Assembly (NCBI GenBank): GCA_003516285.1
Contig: DPCK01000157.1
Span: 1,983 to 29,357 of the forward strand
Source of the DNA: Lutibacter sp.
Lineage (GTDB): Bacteria; Bacteroidota; Bacteroidia; Flavobacteriales; Flavobacteriaceae
Length of the DNA stretch: 27,375 nt
Reading direction: 5' to 3'
In this document: piece after piece, positions 15,853-24,088 of the stretch
Layout: each line of letters starts with the position of its first letter
Position numbering within the stretch: the first letter of the stretch is position 1
The notes under the pieces: model-generated
Databases searched by the model: none
Told to the model about the DNA's origin: nothing
What the model saw: the letters and a program-made list of their open reading frames with translations, nothing else
Made by a program: the position numbers and the translations under genes

Positions 15853-16986
15853 TTATTTTTTAGGCTTAATGTTTAATTTCGATATCTTGTTTTTAATTTT
15901 TACAAAACTGCTTTGTATTGATTTTTCTTTTTTCTCTTTATTGTCATCTTCTTGACTGCCAATTAATAAGGCAATGGGTTTTAAAGATTCAAATTCTTCG
16001 CAAATAACTTTTAACATTGCAACAAACGGCAAGAACAAAATCATCCCGGCAATTCCCCACACTGAAGCGCCAATAAGCAAACTTAAAATGGCGGCTAAGG
16101 CATTGATTTGCAAACTACTTCCCACAACTTTCGGACTCAAAAAGTTGCTTTCAATCAATTGGATGGCCCAAAATAACAAGGCAACCGCAAATGGAATCCA
16201 CAAAGAATCGTGCGACATAAATGCATATAAAACAGGGATACTTGCTCCTAAAGTTGTGCCAACATAAGGAATAATGGACATTGCTGCGGCCAAAAATCCG
16301 AAAAGAAACGGACTGTCAACACCAATAATCCATAGCCCGATGCTATTGGCCAAACCTAAAATAATGATAAGAAGAATCATTCCGCTCAAATATTTCTGTC
16401 CAACTTTTTGCACCTTTTTAAACATATTTAAAGCAATTTCTCTTTTGTCAACAGGAGAAAACTTAATAAATGCACTGGTCAATCCTGTTCTGTAAATTAA
16501 TAACAGAAAGGTATAAACAATGGTCGCTAAAAGACCGGCTAAAAAACTTGTGGTGGTGTAAAAGGTATTTTCCGCAACAGGGAACGCCACGTTTTTAAAC
16601 CATTCTTTTAATTGTTCAATAATATAGTCTTGCTCTAAATCAGTTTCCAAATCAAAATGGTTATTGATATAAACAATAATATCTCTTAACAATCCCATAA
16701 TTTTATCCTGAAAATCGGAAAGTTCATTTGGAAGATTGGTAATTTGGGATAAAAAAAAGAAAATTCCGCCTCCAATAATTAAAATCATCGCAAGCATAGA
16801 AAGAAAAGCGGCAAACATTTTATTGATTCCCCATATTTCCAGCTTTTTAGCCAAGGGGTACAGAATGAAGGAGATGAGCAAAGCAAAACCTAAAGGAATA
16901 AGAATGGTCCTGGCCAAAATTAAAATTGCAAAAATAGCAATAACTGTTGCGATGGCAAAAAACAGTTTTTGAAAGGAAATACTCAT
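15853..16986 (-). CDS. AI-2E family transporter (PerM/TqsA-like permease)
   Basis: This integral membrane protein of 377 residues has about eight hydrophobic helices and the AI-2E/UPF0118 layout: an N-terminal helix pair, a large loop between helices 3 and 4 (about 100-150) and the central PYVGTTLGASIPVLYA segment. The closing helices GIAGMILFLPFVAMLKVICEEF are also typical. Family members export diverse small molecules or act as Na+/H+ antiporters; autoinducer-2 transport is established only for a few. The tail of about 40 residues is Lys-rich and cytosolic. The frame is open to ATG 17013. I prefer ATG 16986 (MSISFQKLFFA), which starts just before the first helix. Confidence 0.87.
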   Translation of the reverse strand: MSISFQKLFFAIATVIAIFAILILARTILIPLGFALLISFILYPLAKKLEIWGINKMFAAFLSMLAMILIIGGGIFFFLSQITNLPNELSDFQDKIMGLLRDIIVYINNHFDLETDLEQDYIIEQLKEWFKNVAFPVAENTFYTTTSFLAGLLATIVYTFLLLIYRTGLTSAFIKFSPVDKREIALNMFKKVQKVGQKYLSGMILLIIILGLANSIGLWIIGVDSPFLFGFLAAAMSIIPYVGTTLGASIPVLYAFMSHDSLWIPFAVALLFWAIQLIESNFLSPKVVGSSLQINALAAILSLLIGASVWGIAGMILFLPFVAMLKVICEEFESLKPIALLIGSQEDDNKEKKEKSIQSSFVKIKNKISKLNIKPKK

Positions 16987-17013
16987 CTTATTGGGTTTAA
17001 AATTCAACGGCAT

Positions 17014-17179
17014 AAATATCGGTTATTTTTACCGACATTTTAATTAAATATCATTGTTCTGCTAAATTTTTAAAAACAAACAGATTGTCCAGATGGAGCT
17101 TTAAAATTAAACTTATGCATTTTTTTCAATTCCATTGACGGCCTCTGCCTGATTGCAGAATTCAAAGGGTATTGGTTTA
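17014..17179. other. Non-coding gap without recognised elements
   Basis: This stretch separates the GDYXXLXY gene from the AI-2E gene on the same strand. A short TCTGC/GCAGA inverted repeat is present, but it has no following T tract on the minus strand. No gene is seen. Confidence 0.4.
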
Positions 17180-17755
17180 TTATTTTTTCTGATTTGCTTT
17201 AACAATTTCTTTAATTGAAACGCCGTCAATCAATACATCTTTCAAAACGGCATCACCATTTTTGATGCTTACCAAAGCATAGGTTAGTTGGGTGGTGTCT
17301 TGCAATGATTTTGCGTAAATCTCTTCTGCATCAGAAGCTTTTGATTCTTCCATATAATAGCGGTCAAATGGAAAATAAATGGTCAGCTTGTTGGTTCCGT
17401 CATTAGAAACGGCACTCAATTTTGCTTTTAGAAAGTCTTGGTTATCTGTTGGTTTTTCTTTTGAAACCGATTTTATTTTTGCAAATCCGTTTTGGTCATT
17501 TTTAAGAAAAACATATACAATTTCTCCTGAAACCCAATCCTTTTCGTTATCAATTACGGAAACATTGTCTTTATAACCCAAAATGATGTATTTTCCTCTA
17601 AACGGATCAGTTGGGTCAATGGGCGCTGTGATAAATTTATAGTCGATTCCAGTTTCCAAAGTATCTTCTTTGTCAAAAATCATTTTGGCAGGAACATAGA
17701 GTTGCGCCAAGGCAACCAATATAAATACGGACAATAATAATTTCTTGCTACTCAT
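17180..17755 (-). CDS. GDYXXLXY-domain protein
   Basis: This is a 191-residue protein with one N-terminal membrane segment (about 5-22) and an exported or periplasmic remainder. It carries FRGKYIILGY (52-61), a variant of the GDYXXLXY motif with Lys in place of Asp. Proteins with this domain have no known biochemical function but often sit beside DUF2157 membrane proteins, as here. The frame is open to 17839, but the extension overlaps the DUF2157 gene deeply and lacks a protein-like start. ATG 17755 gives MSSKKLLLSV and the overlap ATGAGTAG with the upstream stop codon, typical of translational coupling. Confidence 0.8.
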   Translation of the reverse strand: MSSKKLLLSVFILVALAQLYVPAKMIFDKEDTLETGIDYKFITAPIDPTDPFRGKYIILGYKDNVSVIDNEKDWVSGEIVYVFLKNDQNGFAKIKSVSKEKPTDNQDFLKAKLSAVSNDGTNKLTIYFPFDRYYMEESKASDAEEIYAKSLQDTTQLTYALVSIKNGDAVLKDVLIDGVSIKEIVKANQKK

Positions 17756-19025
17756 TTGTTTTTCTTTTTTTAAGCATCCAGGAATTTGCCGCAAAGAACC
17801 CGACACCGACTGAAACAAACAGAATTCCTTTAAACACAAAACTTAAATCGGCATCAAAAAATCGGCAAATAACCAGTGCGGTGATAATGAGCAAGCCGAA
17901 GTTCAAAATCCCCAAATGGTCTTTTTTAGCGCCGTCTTTAATGGTGAGAATGCCAATGGCAAACACAAAAAAGTTGATGAGCACCACGGCAATTGATGAA
18001 GAAAGTCCGATAATAAAGGCTAAAATAAACAAAATGAAAACTGGCGCTACAGGTTTCATATCTCGTATGGACTTGTTTTTTAGTTGAAAGAGGAGCAATC
18101 CGCCAGCCAATAATGATAAAACCACCGCAGCGAAAAACTCTGGGCTAGTAATTACCTCATTGAACTGAAAATCGCGTTTTCTTAATGCATCCCAAAACCA
18201 GTCGAAACTGAGTGTCAGAAGCAAAATAATGGAGCCTAGTGTACCCAATATTTTATAGCCGTTGTTTCTTGTTTTTTGTTGTGCAAAAATAACTGAATTT
18301 CCAACCAAATAAAGCAATCCGAAAAGGCTGAAATAAGCAATATACATCAACGAACCAGTTTTGTCGGCCACGGTTCCCAAACTAATAATGATAGAAAGTG
18401 GCACGAGCCAATGATGGAAAACAACAAAATTGCTTTCAGGTTTTTTCTTGAACAACAAATAATAATGAGGCAAAACAGCCAATAACAATAACCAGTAAAA
18501 ATAAGCTTCCGATTGTGGTTGCGACCAATATCCGGTTTCGCTCGCATAAAAAGTGATGCCAACAATGTAAAGCAATGAGGTAATGGAAGAATTCATCACA
18601 TAAATCAATGGAAGGCAAAGAAGCATCCAAGTAAGCAAATAGGAACTAAGATCCCCAGGAATGTTATAAATCTGGCTTACAAGCGAAATGCTTGCGCCCA
18701 CAGAAAAAAATAAGAAAGCCGCGCTACTTTCTCGCCAGGCAACGCTGTCTTGTTTTTTAATCAAGGTAAACAAGCAAAGAAGTTGGCCACCCACAAGCGG
18801 TAAAAGAGCAAAAAATGTTTTGGTTGTTTTGGAAAGCTCGTCCCAATTGTGGGCAATAATCATAATGATTCCAAGTCCGACCAAAATGGCACCCAAGATT
18901 CCAAAAATAATAAAAAGCCGGTTGGTTGAATCTTCTCCTTTTTTATGATAGAAATCACTTATTTTATCCGCCGTATTTTGCGAAATTACCTCCGCTTTTA
19001 CAAGTTCTTGCAGGTCTTTTAGCAT
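17748..19025 (-). CDS. DUF2157 domain-containing multi-spanning membrane protein
   Basis: This 425-residue protein has a short soluble N-terminal helical region (LQELVKAEVISQNTADKISDFY) and then about twelve hydrophobic helices. The first hydrophobic segment (FGILGAILVGLGIIMIIAHNWDELS) is the recognisable DUF2157 core. Function is unknown. The gene starts 15 nt after the stop of the secreted hydrolase gene. It ends with an 8-nt overlap into the GDYXXLXY gene, so the three very probably form one transcript and the two membrane proteins may work together. Confidence 0.82.
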   Translation of the reverse strand: MLKDLQELVKAEVISQNTADKISDFYHKKGEDSTNRLFIIFGILGAILVGLGIIMIIAHNWDELSKTTKTFFALLPLVGGQLLCLFTLIKKQDSVAWRESSAAFLFFSVGASISLVSQIYNIPGDLSSYLLTWMLLCLPLIYVMNSSITSLLYIVGITFYASETGYWSQPQSEAYFYWLLLLAVLPHYYLLFKKKPESNFVVFHHWLVPLSIIISLGTVADKTGSLMYIAYFSLFGLLYLVGNSVIFAQQKTRNNGYKILGTLGSIILLLTLSFDWFWDALRKRDFQFNEVITSPEFFAAVVLSLLAGGLLLFQLKNKSIRDMKPVAPVFILFILAFIIGLSSSIAVVLINFFVFAIGILTIKDGAKKDHLGILNFGLLIITALVICRFFDADLSFVFKGILFVSVGVGFFAANSWMLKKRKTNE

Positions 19026-19040
19026 AAGAATTGTGTTGTG

Positions 19041-20306
19041 TTAATTTTTTTCAATAAAATTATAAATATCATTGATCACCTTTTCATCAACATTTCCTTT
19101 AATCATATATTCTTTTGGTTCTGAGGCGTTTTCGCCGTTCATAAATAAATGGTTCAGTGTTGGATAACTTATAAAACTGGCTTTTTTGTTGTTTTTCAAG
19201 GTGCTTTTCCACAATTCAAAATCTTCCATCGTTACTTGATAATCTCTTTCCCCCTGAAGAATTAGCATCGGAATTTTAACATTTTTAACCTCTTTTAAAG
19301 GATTATAATCCAAAACGGATTTCCAGTAATATCCCGATAAATTAAAAGGCAATTCCTCTTTTGGCGTATTAACGTTAAACGATTTTGAGGTGAGCACCGT
19401 GATTTGTTCTTTTATTTTTTTTGCGGCTTCCTGTAATTCCGGCGATGGATTTTGTTTGTACAAATAATCATATTGTTCCGCAATCAATTTTTCTAAAGGC
19501 CTGGCATTTCCTGCCAACAAAATGAGTTTTGAAATTTGCGCTGATTTCCCTGCGATTCTGGGCATTAAATTGGCGCCCAAACTGTGTCCCAACAAAATAA
19601 TTTCATAAGCTGCATATTGGTCATTTTCCTTAAAATATGTTATAATATTGACGATATCGTTGGTAACTTCATCATCAATGGTGCTTTTGTCGTTAAAACT
19701 TTCCGGATTTGTGAGCGTTTTCTTATCGAACCGATAAGAGGCAATTCCTTTTTGGTACAAACTTTCGGCAATGTCTTTAAAAGGCTTGTTTTCATAAATG
19801 GTTTCGTCTCGGTCTTGAGGTCCGGAACCGTGCACAAAAATCACTAATTTTTTCAGATTATTTTTTTCCGGAATTAAGATGGTTCCTTTTAAAGTGATGT
19901 TATCGCTTTTGATGTTGAGGTCACTTCCCAGTAGGTTTTTTTTATTGAATTCTCTATGAGGCGAAAAGAAAAAACCCATAATTTTATTGGCTTCATTAAG
20001 GGTTATTTTAATGTCCAATTTCATTTTTTCAAAATCCGCATAATAAAAATAGGTGCTGTTTTCGTTATTGATTTCAATGATATTGTTAAATTTCCCTAAT
20101 TGATTTTCCAATTGTTGCTCTGTCGTTTTTAACAATGCTGAAGAAATTTTGCTTTTTACGCTTTCATCAAAAAATGCATAGGCTTTTTCGTAATTTTTTT
20201 CCTGAAGCAATAATTTTATAAATACTTCTCCTGTTTCTTTGTGTTGATTTTGGGCAAAAGACAGCAATGAAATAAATAAAAAGGCACTTGTGACAAGGTT
20301 TTTCAT
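19041..20306 (-). CDS. Secreted alpha/beta hydrolase with DUF3887-like N-terminal domain
   Basis: This is a 421-residue exported esterase/peptidase-like hydrolase. A Sec signal peptide ends near FAQ (19). Residues 20-120 resemble DUF3887, a small NTF2-like fold often placed before hydrolases. The hydrolase domain has the oxyanion-hole segment HGSGPQDRD (159-167), nucleophile Ser242 in GHSLG, a likely acid Asp355 in GERDYQV and His386 in NHLF. Substrate is unknown. The first 31 codons and the upstream region are partly duplicated 607 bp upstream. It is probably the first gene of a three-gene unit with the DUF2157 and GDYXXLXY genes. Confidence 0.88.
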   Translation of the reverse strand: MKNLVTSAFLFISLLSFAQNQHKETGEVFIKLLLQEKNYEKAYAFFDESVKSKISSALLKTTEQQLENQLGKFNNIIEINNENSTYFYYADFEKMKLDIKITLNEANKIMGFFFSPHREFNKKNLLGSDLNIKSDNITLKGTILIPEKNNLKKLVIFVHGSGPQDRDETIYENKPFKDIAESLYQKGIASYRFDKKTLTNPESFNDKSTIDDEVTNDIVNIITYFKENDQYAAYEIILLGHSLGANLMPRIAGKSAQISKLILLAGNARPLEKLIAEQYDYLYKQNPSPELQEAAKKIKEQITVLTSKSFNVNTPKEELPFNLSGYYWKSVLDYNPLKEVKNVKIPMLILQGERDYQVTMEDFELWKSTLKNNKKASFISYPTLNHLFMNGENASEPKEYMIKGNVDEKVINDIYNFIEKN

Positions 20307-20440
20307 TTTGATTTGATAAATTAAGCCTATAAATTTAAGATTTAAATTTGCAAGTACAATATCAATATTAAATTAAGGCAAAAAATGGTAATTGCCAAAA
20401 ACCTGTGCCAGCAGTAATCCATTATTTCTAATGAATTTTT

Positions 20441-20830
20441 TTATGTTACCGACTTTATGATTATTATTCCAATTATGATTGAAAAAGGTGAAATTAATTG
20501 GAAATAAATTGGTTTTAAAATATTTGCGCATTTATTTGAAAAATTATGGTGTAATTTTCTAGGAACAAAATAAAGGACAAAAGAAGTAATGAGCATAAAC
20601 CAGCCAAATAACTTAAAAAAATCAGGGTATTTTGAATAATCTGAAAATACAATTAAGGCAATTGCGGGTATCATTCTCAAAGTTATTTCTGTATAATTTA
20701 TTAAATTTGTGCTTCCGGCTTTTCTTAAAGTCTCTCTAGCCGTTTTCGGCCTAATTAGCATAATTATGCCAACACAGATGAAAAATATCCCGAAAGCAAT
20801 TAATGTCCATTTTGCAATTCCAATTATCAT
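20441..20830 (-). CDS. Hypothetical small membrane protein
   Basis: This 129-residue protein has about four hydrophobic helices (roughly 5-25, 46-62, 70-88 and 108-127). Basic loops (RPKTARETLRKAG, PRKLHHNFSNK) suggest an inside orientation for those segments. I do not recognise the family. Its ATG shares ATGA with the stop codon of a 28-codon signal-peptide mini-ORF upstream. That mini-ORF is a partial copy of the start of the hydrolase gene at 20306. The start codon is exactly where similarity to the hydrolase gene ends, so this gene seems to have been placed behind a duplicated expression start. It could be translated by coupling. Confidence 0.65.
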   Translation of the reverse strand: MIIGIAKWTLIAFGIFFICVGIIMLIRPKTARETLRKAGSTNLINYTEITLRMIPAIALIVFSDYSKYPDFFKLFGWFMLITSFVLYFVPRKLHHNFSNKCANILKPIYFQLISPFSIIIGIIIIKSVT

Positions 20831-20913
20831 AATTTTATAAATGTTCTTTGTTGATTTTGGGCAAATGACAGCAATGTAATGAATAAAAATGCACTTGCGA
20901 CTAGGTTTTTCAT
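20827..20913 (-). pseudogene. 28-codon mini-ORF: truncated copy of the hydrolase signal peptide
   Basis: It encodes MKNLVASAFLFITLLSFAQ followed by NQQRTFIKL and a TGA. The intact hydrolase at 20306 begins MKNLVTSAFLFISLLSFAQ and continues to VFIKL, so the copy lacks three codons inside the match and then stops. About 59 of 66 bases near the ATG are identical between the two copies (20241-20306 and 20848-20913). The TGA overlaps the next gene's ATG as ATGA. It is either a dead remnant or now serves as a leader for the small membrane protein. Confidence 0.75.
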
Positions 20914-20933
20914 TTTGAATGAATCATTTTAGT

Positions 20934-21722
20934 CTATAAATTTAATCCATTTTCAATATTCATTGATAATTCGCCAATAAGTTTTGCCATTGGAGCACCA
21001 TCAATTACATCGTGGTCTACAAGAATTGACATATTAAGCATTTCTCTAATCTCAATCCTGTCATCAATTACAGATGGCTTCTTAATTATAGAACTTATTC
21101 CAAAACAAATAGGGTGAACTGAAATTGGAATAAACCATCCATTTACTTTTCCCATCATTCCAATTGAGGTAATCGCTACATTTCCCATTTTCTTATAAGC
21201 CAATTTTGGATGCTTCAATAAAAATTTCCAAAAATAATTTCTGAGAAATCTTGGGAGTGAATAATATATCTTCTCTAATTGTCGCGTTTTTTTATGAAGC
21301 ACCATATCTTTTTCAGAAAATTCCTTAATTTTTGCTTCGTTAATTTGCTTTGTTATAAATTCAATACTTGCCTCATTTGCTTTTTCAATAATCAAAGGAA
21401 TTGGCACTTTTATGCCTTTTATATCTTTCTCTACAACAATAGAGACATTTATATCGTCAAATATTATCAGTTTATTTTTCCCAATCAAGTACGAGCTTGA
21501 GGTTTCATATTTCTTTATAGTGCTGCAAATTGCACTTATGAGCCAAGCATTAAATGAAATTTTATAGCGATGGCCCATATTATACTCCCTAATTTTATTT
21601 CTGGTTTCTGTAACATCAACTTCAACCAATCCGGTTATATGATGTTTCCGCTTTCCAATTTCGCAAACATCAATGGTGGCAATTCTTGAATCTGGAAATT
21701 TCTGTATTTTATACTTTGTCAT
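20934..21722 (-). CDS. Stand-alone 2-oxo acid dehydrogenase E2-type acyltransferase domain protein
   Basis: This 262-residue protein consists only of the catalytic, CAT-like acyltransferase domain. There is no lipoyl domain or E1/E3-binding domain and no E1 or E3 gene nearby. The active-site motif DHDVIDGAP (H237, D241, G242) matches HxxxDG of E2 and chloramphenicol acetyltransferases. The segment GNVAITSIGMMG is the E2-like strand before it. A basic insertion with aromatic residues (about 143-180) replaces part of the usual core. Full E2 proteins have 400 or more residues, so it must use another acyl donor, act with a separate lipoyl carrier, or be non-catalytic. It is followed within 20 nt by the duplicated mini-ORF. 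Confidence 0.8.
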   Translation of the reverse strand: MTKYKIQKFPDSRIATIDVCEIGKRKHHITGLVEVDVTETRNKIREYNMGHRYKISFNAWLISAICSTIKKYETSSSYLIGKNKLIIFDDINVSIVVEKDIKGIKVPIPLIIEKANEASIEFITKQINEAKIKEFSEKDMVLHKKTRQLEKIYYSLPRFLRNYFWKFLLKHPKLAYKKMGNVAITSIGMMGKVNGWFIPISVHPICFGISSIIKKPSVIDDRIEIREMLNMSILVDHDVIDGAPMAKLIGELSMNIENGLNL

Positions 21723-21774
21723 TTATGTAGGTCTTATTAAGTGTACAACGATTCGAATAAGCACAATATCCGAC

Positions 21775-21790
21775 TGCACTTATTAGTGCA
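21775..21790. promoter_or_regulatory. Inverted repeat upstream of the E2-like gene
   Basis: TGCACT-TATT-AGTGCA is a perfect 6-bp inverted repeat 53 nt before the ATG at 21722. It could be an operator or a small hairpin; there is no T tract after it. Confidence 0.3.
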
Positions 21791-21907
21791 AATTTCAAGA
21801 AAGTTAAAGCGTTTGGTGGCATATACAAAGGGTTAAACCCATTAATTTTTAGCTATTTGGGCTATATTTTTAAACATTGACAGCATTTCTGGTTTTCTCT
21901 CCTATGG

Positions 21908-22861
21908 CTAATTTATACATTTTTGAAAAAAAACAATTATCTTTTTTTTGACGTTTTCCGGAAGATCGTGCTCAATGTTTTCGTAGGTTTCAATCGTTGA
22001 GTTGACACCTTCATTCACATAAATATTCTTACAATTTTCCCATCGAAAAGGAAGCATTTCTTTTCCTATCAACTCATAAATCAACTCCCTTTCATTGGGG
22101 TCAAAGGCATCTTCATAAGGAACGGCATCATTTTCATCCATTCCTCCCATAAAATAAAATTGAGGTGTATTTGTAAATTCGGCCTTCTGAAATTCTTTAT
22201 TAAAAAGAACTTTAAAATCATTTGTGCCTAACGGGTAATTTAGTGATTTACCGGCAATACTGTCTAAAGGCAATGCCAATAATCCATTTAAGCCTCCTGC
22301 CGCAACGGCAAATATTTTGTCAGGGTGAATGAGTGTGAATCTGTTGGCAAAAGTACCGGAAGCGGAAAAACCAGTAATGAAAAATTTGGTTTGGATATTA
22401 TAACCTGAAAGGGTAAGTTTTTTTCTGGCGTCTTCAACCATTGCCAAAAGTTGCAGGTCAATTCTTTCCAGTGGACTGTTCTTTTGGCAAATAACGTCAC
22501 GATCTAATGAATGAGTGTATGTTTTCCATTCGGTTCGTGACCTCGGAAAAACTGGAACCAAAAGCGGGTATTTTAATTTTTGAGCAACATAATTTCCGAT
22601 ATAGAAATCTTTTCCTGCAGTTCTTTCTGCTTTATCAATATGTTTTTTCAGGTCATCGTCGGCAAATCCTGAATTATTTGGTTCTACAATTAGGGTCGAT
22701 TTTTTATAAAGCGATGTGCCTTCCGGAATAAACAGAAAATATGGATAATTAAAGCCATCCCCAGGAACTGAATCCACAAACAACAGTTCCCCTTTTTGAT
22801 TGCTGTCACAAGCACAAAGCGCAATAATTAGCGTGAGAATAATTGAGAATTTATTTATCAT
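21908..22861 (-). CDS. Lipoprotein alpha/beta hydrolase (PHB-depolymerase-like)
   Basis: This is a 317-residue envelope lipoprotein with lipobox LCAC (Cys18). The body is an alpha/beta hydrolase: the predicted nucleophile is Ser166 in GFSASG, an acidic residue lies in GGMDENDAVPY (about 242-245), and His298 is in NIEHDLP. The arrangement resembles the extracellular depolymerase/feruloyl-esterase-like group. Two Cys residues (125 and 277) could form a disulfide. Substrate is unknown. It starts 40 nt after the stop of another lipoprotein hydrolase on the same strand, and the two are probably co-transcribed. Confidence 0.8.
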   Translation of the reverse strand: MINKFSIILTLIIALCACDSNQKGELLFVDSVPGDGFNYPYFLFIPEGTSLYKKSTLIVEPNNSGFADDDLKKHIDKAERTAGKDFYIGNYVAQKLKYPLLVPVFPRSRTEWKTYTHSLDRDVICQKNSPLERIDLQLLAMVEDARKKLTLSGYNIQTKFFITGFSASGTFANRFTLIHPDKIFAVAAGGLNGLLALPLDSIAGKSLNYPLGTNDFKVLFNKEFQKAEFTNTPQFYFMGGMDENDAVPYEDAFDPNERELIYELIGKEMLPFRWENCKNIYVNEGVNSTIETYENIEHDLPENVKKKIIVFFQKCIN

Positions 22862-22901
22862 ATTTTTCTATTTGAATCCATTATAATGGCTTCTCACTAA
22901 A

Positions 22902-23993
22902 TTAATTGCCGTGTTTTATAAAAAATTTATTTAATATTTCCGATAATTTTTTGGGTTCTTCAATCGCAGGGCAGTGTCCGGTTTCCGGTATAATGTGCAG
23001 CTCTTTTGTTTCGGACGATAAAGCTGTAAGCGCATTGTAAATTAATTCCGCGTGTCCAAGTCCTACAACAAAATCTTGGTCTCCCTGGATAACCACAGTT
23101 GGGGTATTGATCAAGGCCAATTCTTTTTCGATATCAATATTGTTATAAGATGGATTATTACGAAATGCCCGATTCACTATTTCTGCTTTTTCTCCAACTT
23201 CTGAAAATTCTTCTTCAGTATATTTCATCAATTTCATTAACGCGGTATCCTGCAATACATCTTTAAATGAAATAATTTTTGTGGTATCCGCAAAATAAGC
23301 ATTAAATCCAAGCTTCGATGGCACTTCGTGTTTCATCCAATTTACATCGGTATGAAAGTGCTCAAAATTGCTGTTTTTAATGCGATTCAGTTCACTAATT
23401 ATAAATTTGAGTTCACTTCTTTTTGAATCGGAAATAGTTGTTTGCAATAATTCATTTGCTCTATTAATTTCATAATCTATTAAAGAATGGTTTTGGTAGT
23501 GGCTATTGACTTTACCATCGATACAAGCATAGGAATTAATTTTTCCCTGATGTTCTAACATATATAAAAACCCATACATTCCTCCCCAGGAACTTCCCAT
23601 TAGATTAACATTTTTTTTATTGTATCTATTCATTAAACTGTCAATCACAATATCTAAATCCTGAATATATTGCGCGACCTGAAGCCTGGTTGTATCAGTA
23701 CACTTCAATGATTTTCCACATCCGCGCTGGTCAAGGTATGCAATCAGGAAATTATCTTCCAGTCCCGGCCCCATAAGTTTTATGTCGATACCCGAATAGC
23801 CGCCTGGGCCTCCGTGCAGGTTAATTATAATTGGTTTATTGACATTTCCTCTCATCCTAAGATAAAGCTCTGATTCAGGTACTTTTATCATTAGTTCTTC
23901 ATCAATATTAGGGTTTTTCCTTTCTGTTGGGTCACAAGAAACAAAACCCAAAGAGCTTATAAAAAAGAGCGCCAAGAAAATAATATTTCGCAT
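22902..23993 (-). CDS. Lipoprotein alpha/beta hydrolase (proline iminopeptidase-like)
   Basis: This is a 363-residue lipoprotein with lipobox FVSC (Cys20). The hydrolase domain has HGGPGG (60-65, oxyanion hole), DQRGCGKS (88-95) and nucleophile Ser135 in GSSWGG. It also has an acid in GDQDFVVG and His in TGHCPAIEEP, followed by a final helix. The HGGPG plus DQRGxGxS pair is the mark of prolyl aminopeptidases and related S33 peptidases, so removal of N-terminal residues from peptides is likely. The helical cap is between about 165 and 290. It lies between the DUF6544-like gene (95 nt upstream) and the other lipoprotein hydrolase. Confidence 0.87.
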   Translation of the reverse strand: MRNIIFLALFFISSLGFVSCDPTERKNPNIDEELMIKVPESELYLRMRGNVNKPIIINLHGGPGGYSGIDIKLMGPGLEDNFLIAYLDQRGCGKSLKCTDTTRLQVAQYIQDLDIVIDSLMNRYNKKNVNLMGSSWGGMYGFLYMLEHQGKINSYACIDGKVNSHYQNHSLIDYEINRANELLQTTISDSKRSELKFIISELNRIKNSNFEHFHTDVNWMKHEVPSKLGFNAYFADTTKIISFKDVLQDTALMKLMKYTEEEFSEVGEKAEIVNRAFRNNPSYNNIDIEKELALINTPTVVIQGDQDFVVGLGHAELIYNALTALSSETKELHIIPETGHCPAIEEPKKLSEILNKFFIKHGN

Positions 23994-24088
23994 ATTAAAT
24001 TTTTTTTAATGTTGAAAATATGACAAGGTCAGAAGTCCTAAAACAATCCATATATTTTAAAACAATTCACTTGTTTTCAAGTTTATTT

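Noticed and set aside
17756..17839. 28-codon extension of the GDYXXLXY protein
   Set aside because: It would lie inside the DUF2157 gene and adds Cys- and charge-rich sequence before a clear membrane-anchor start at 17755.
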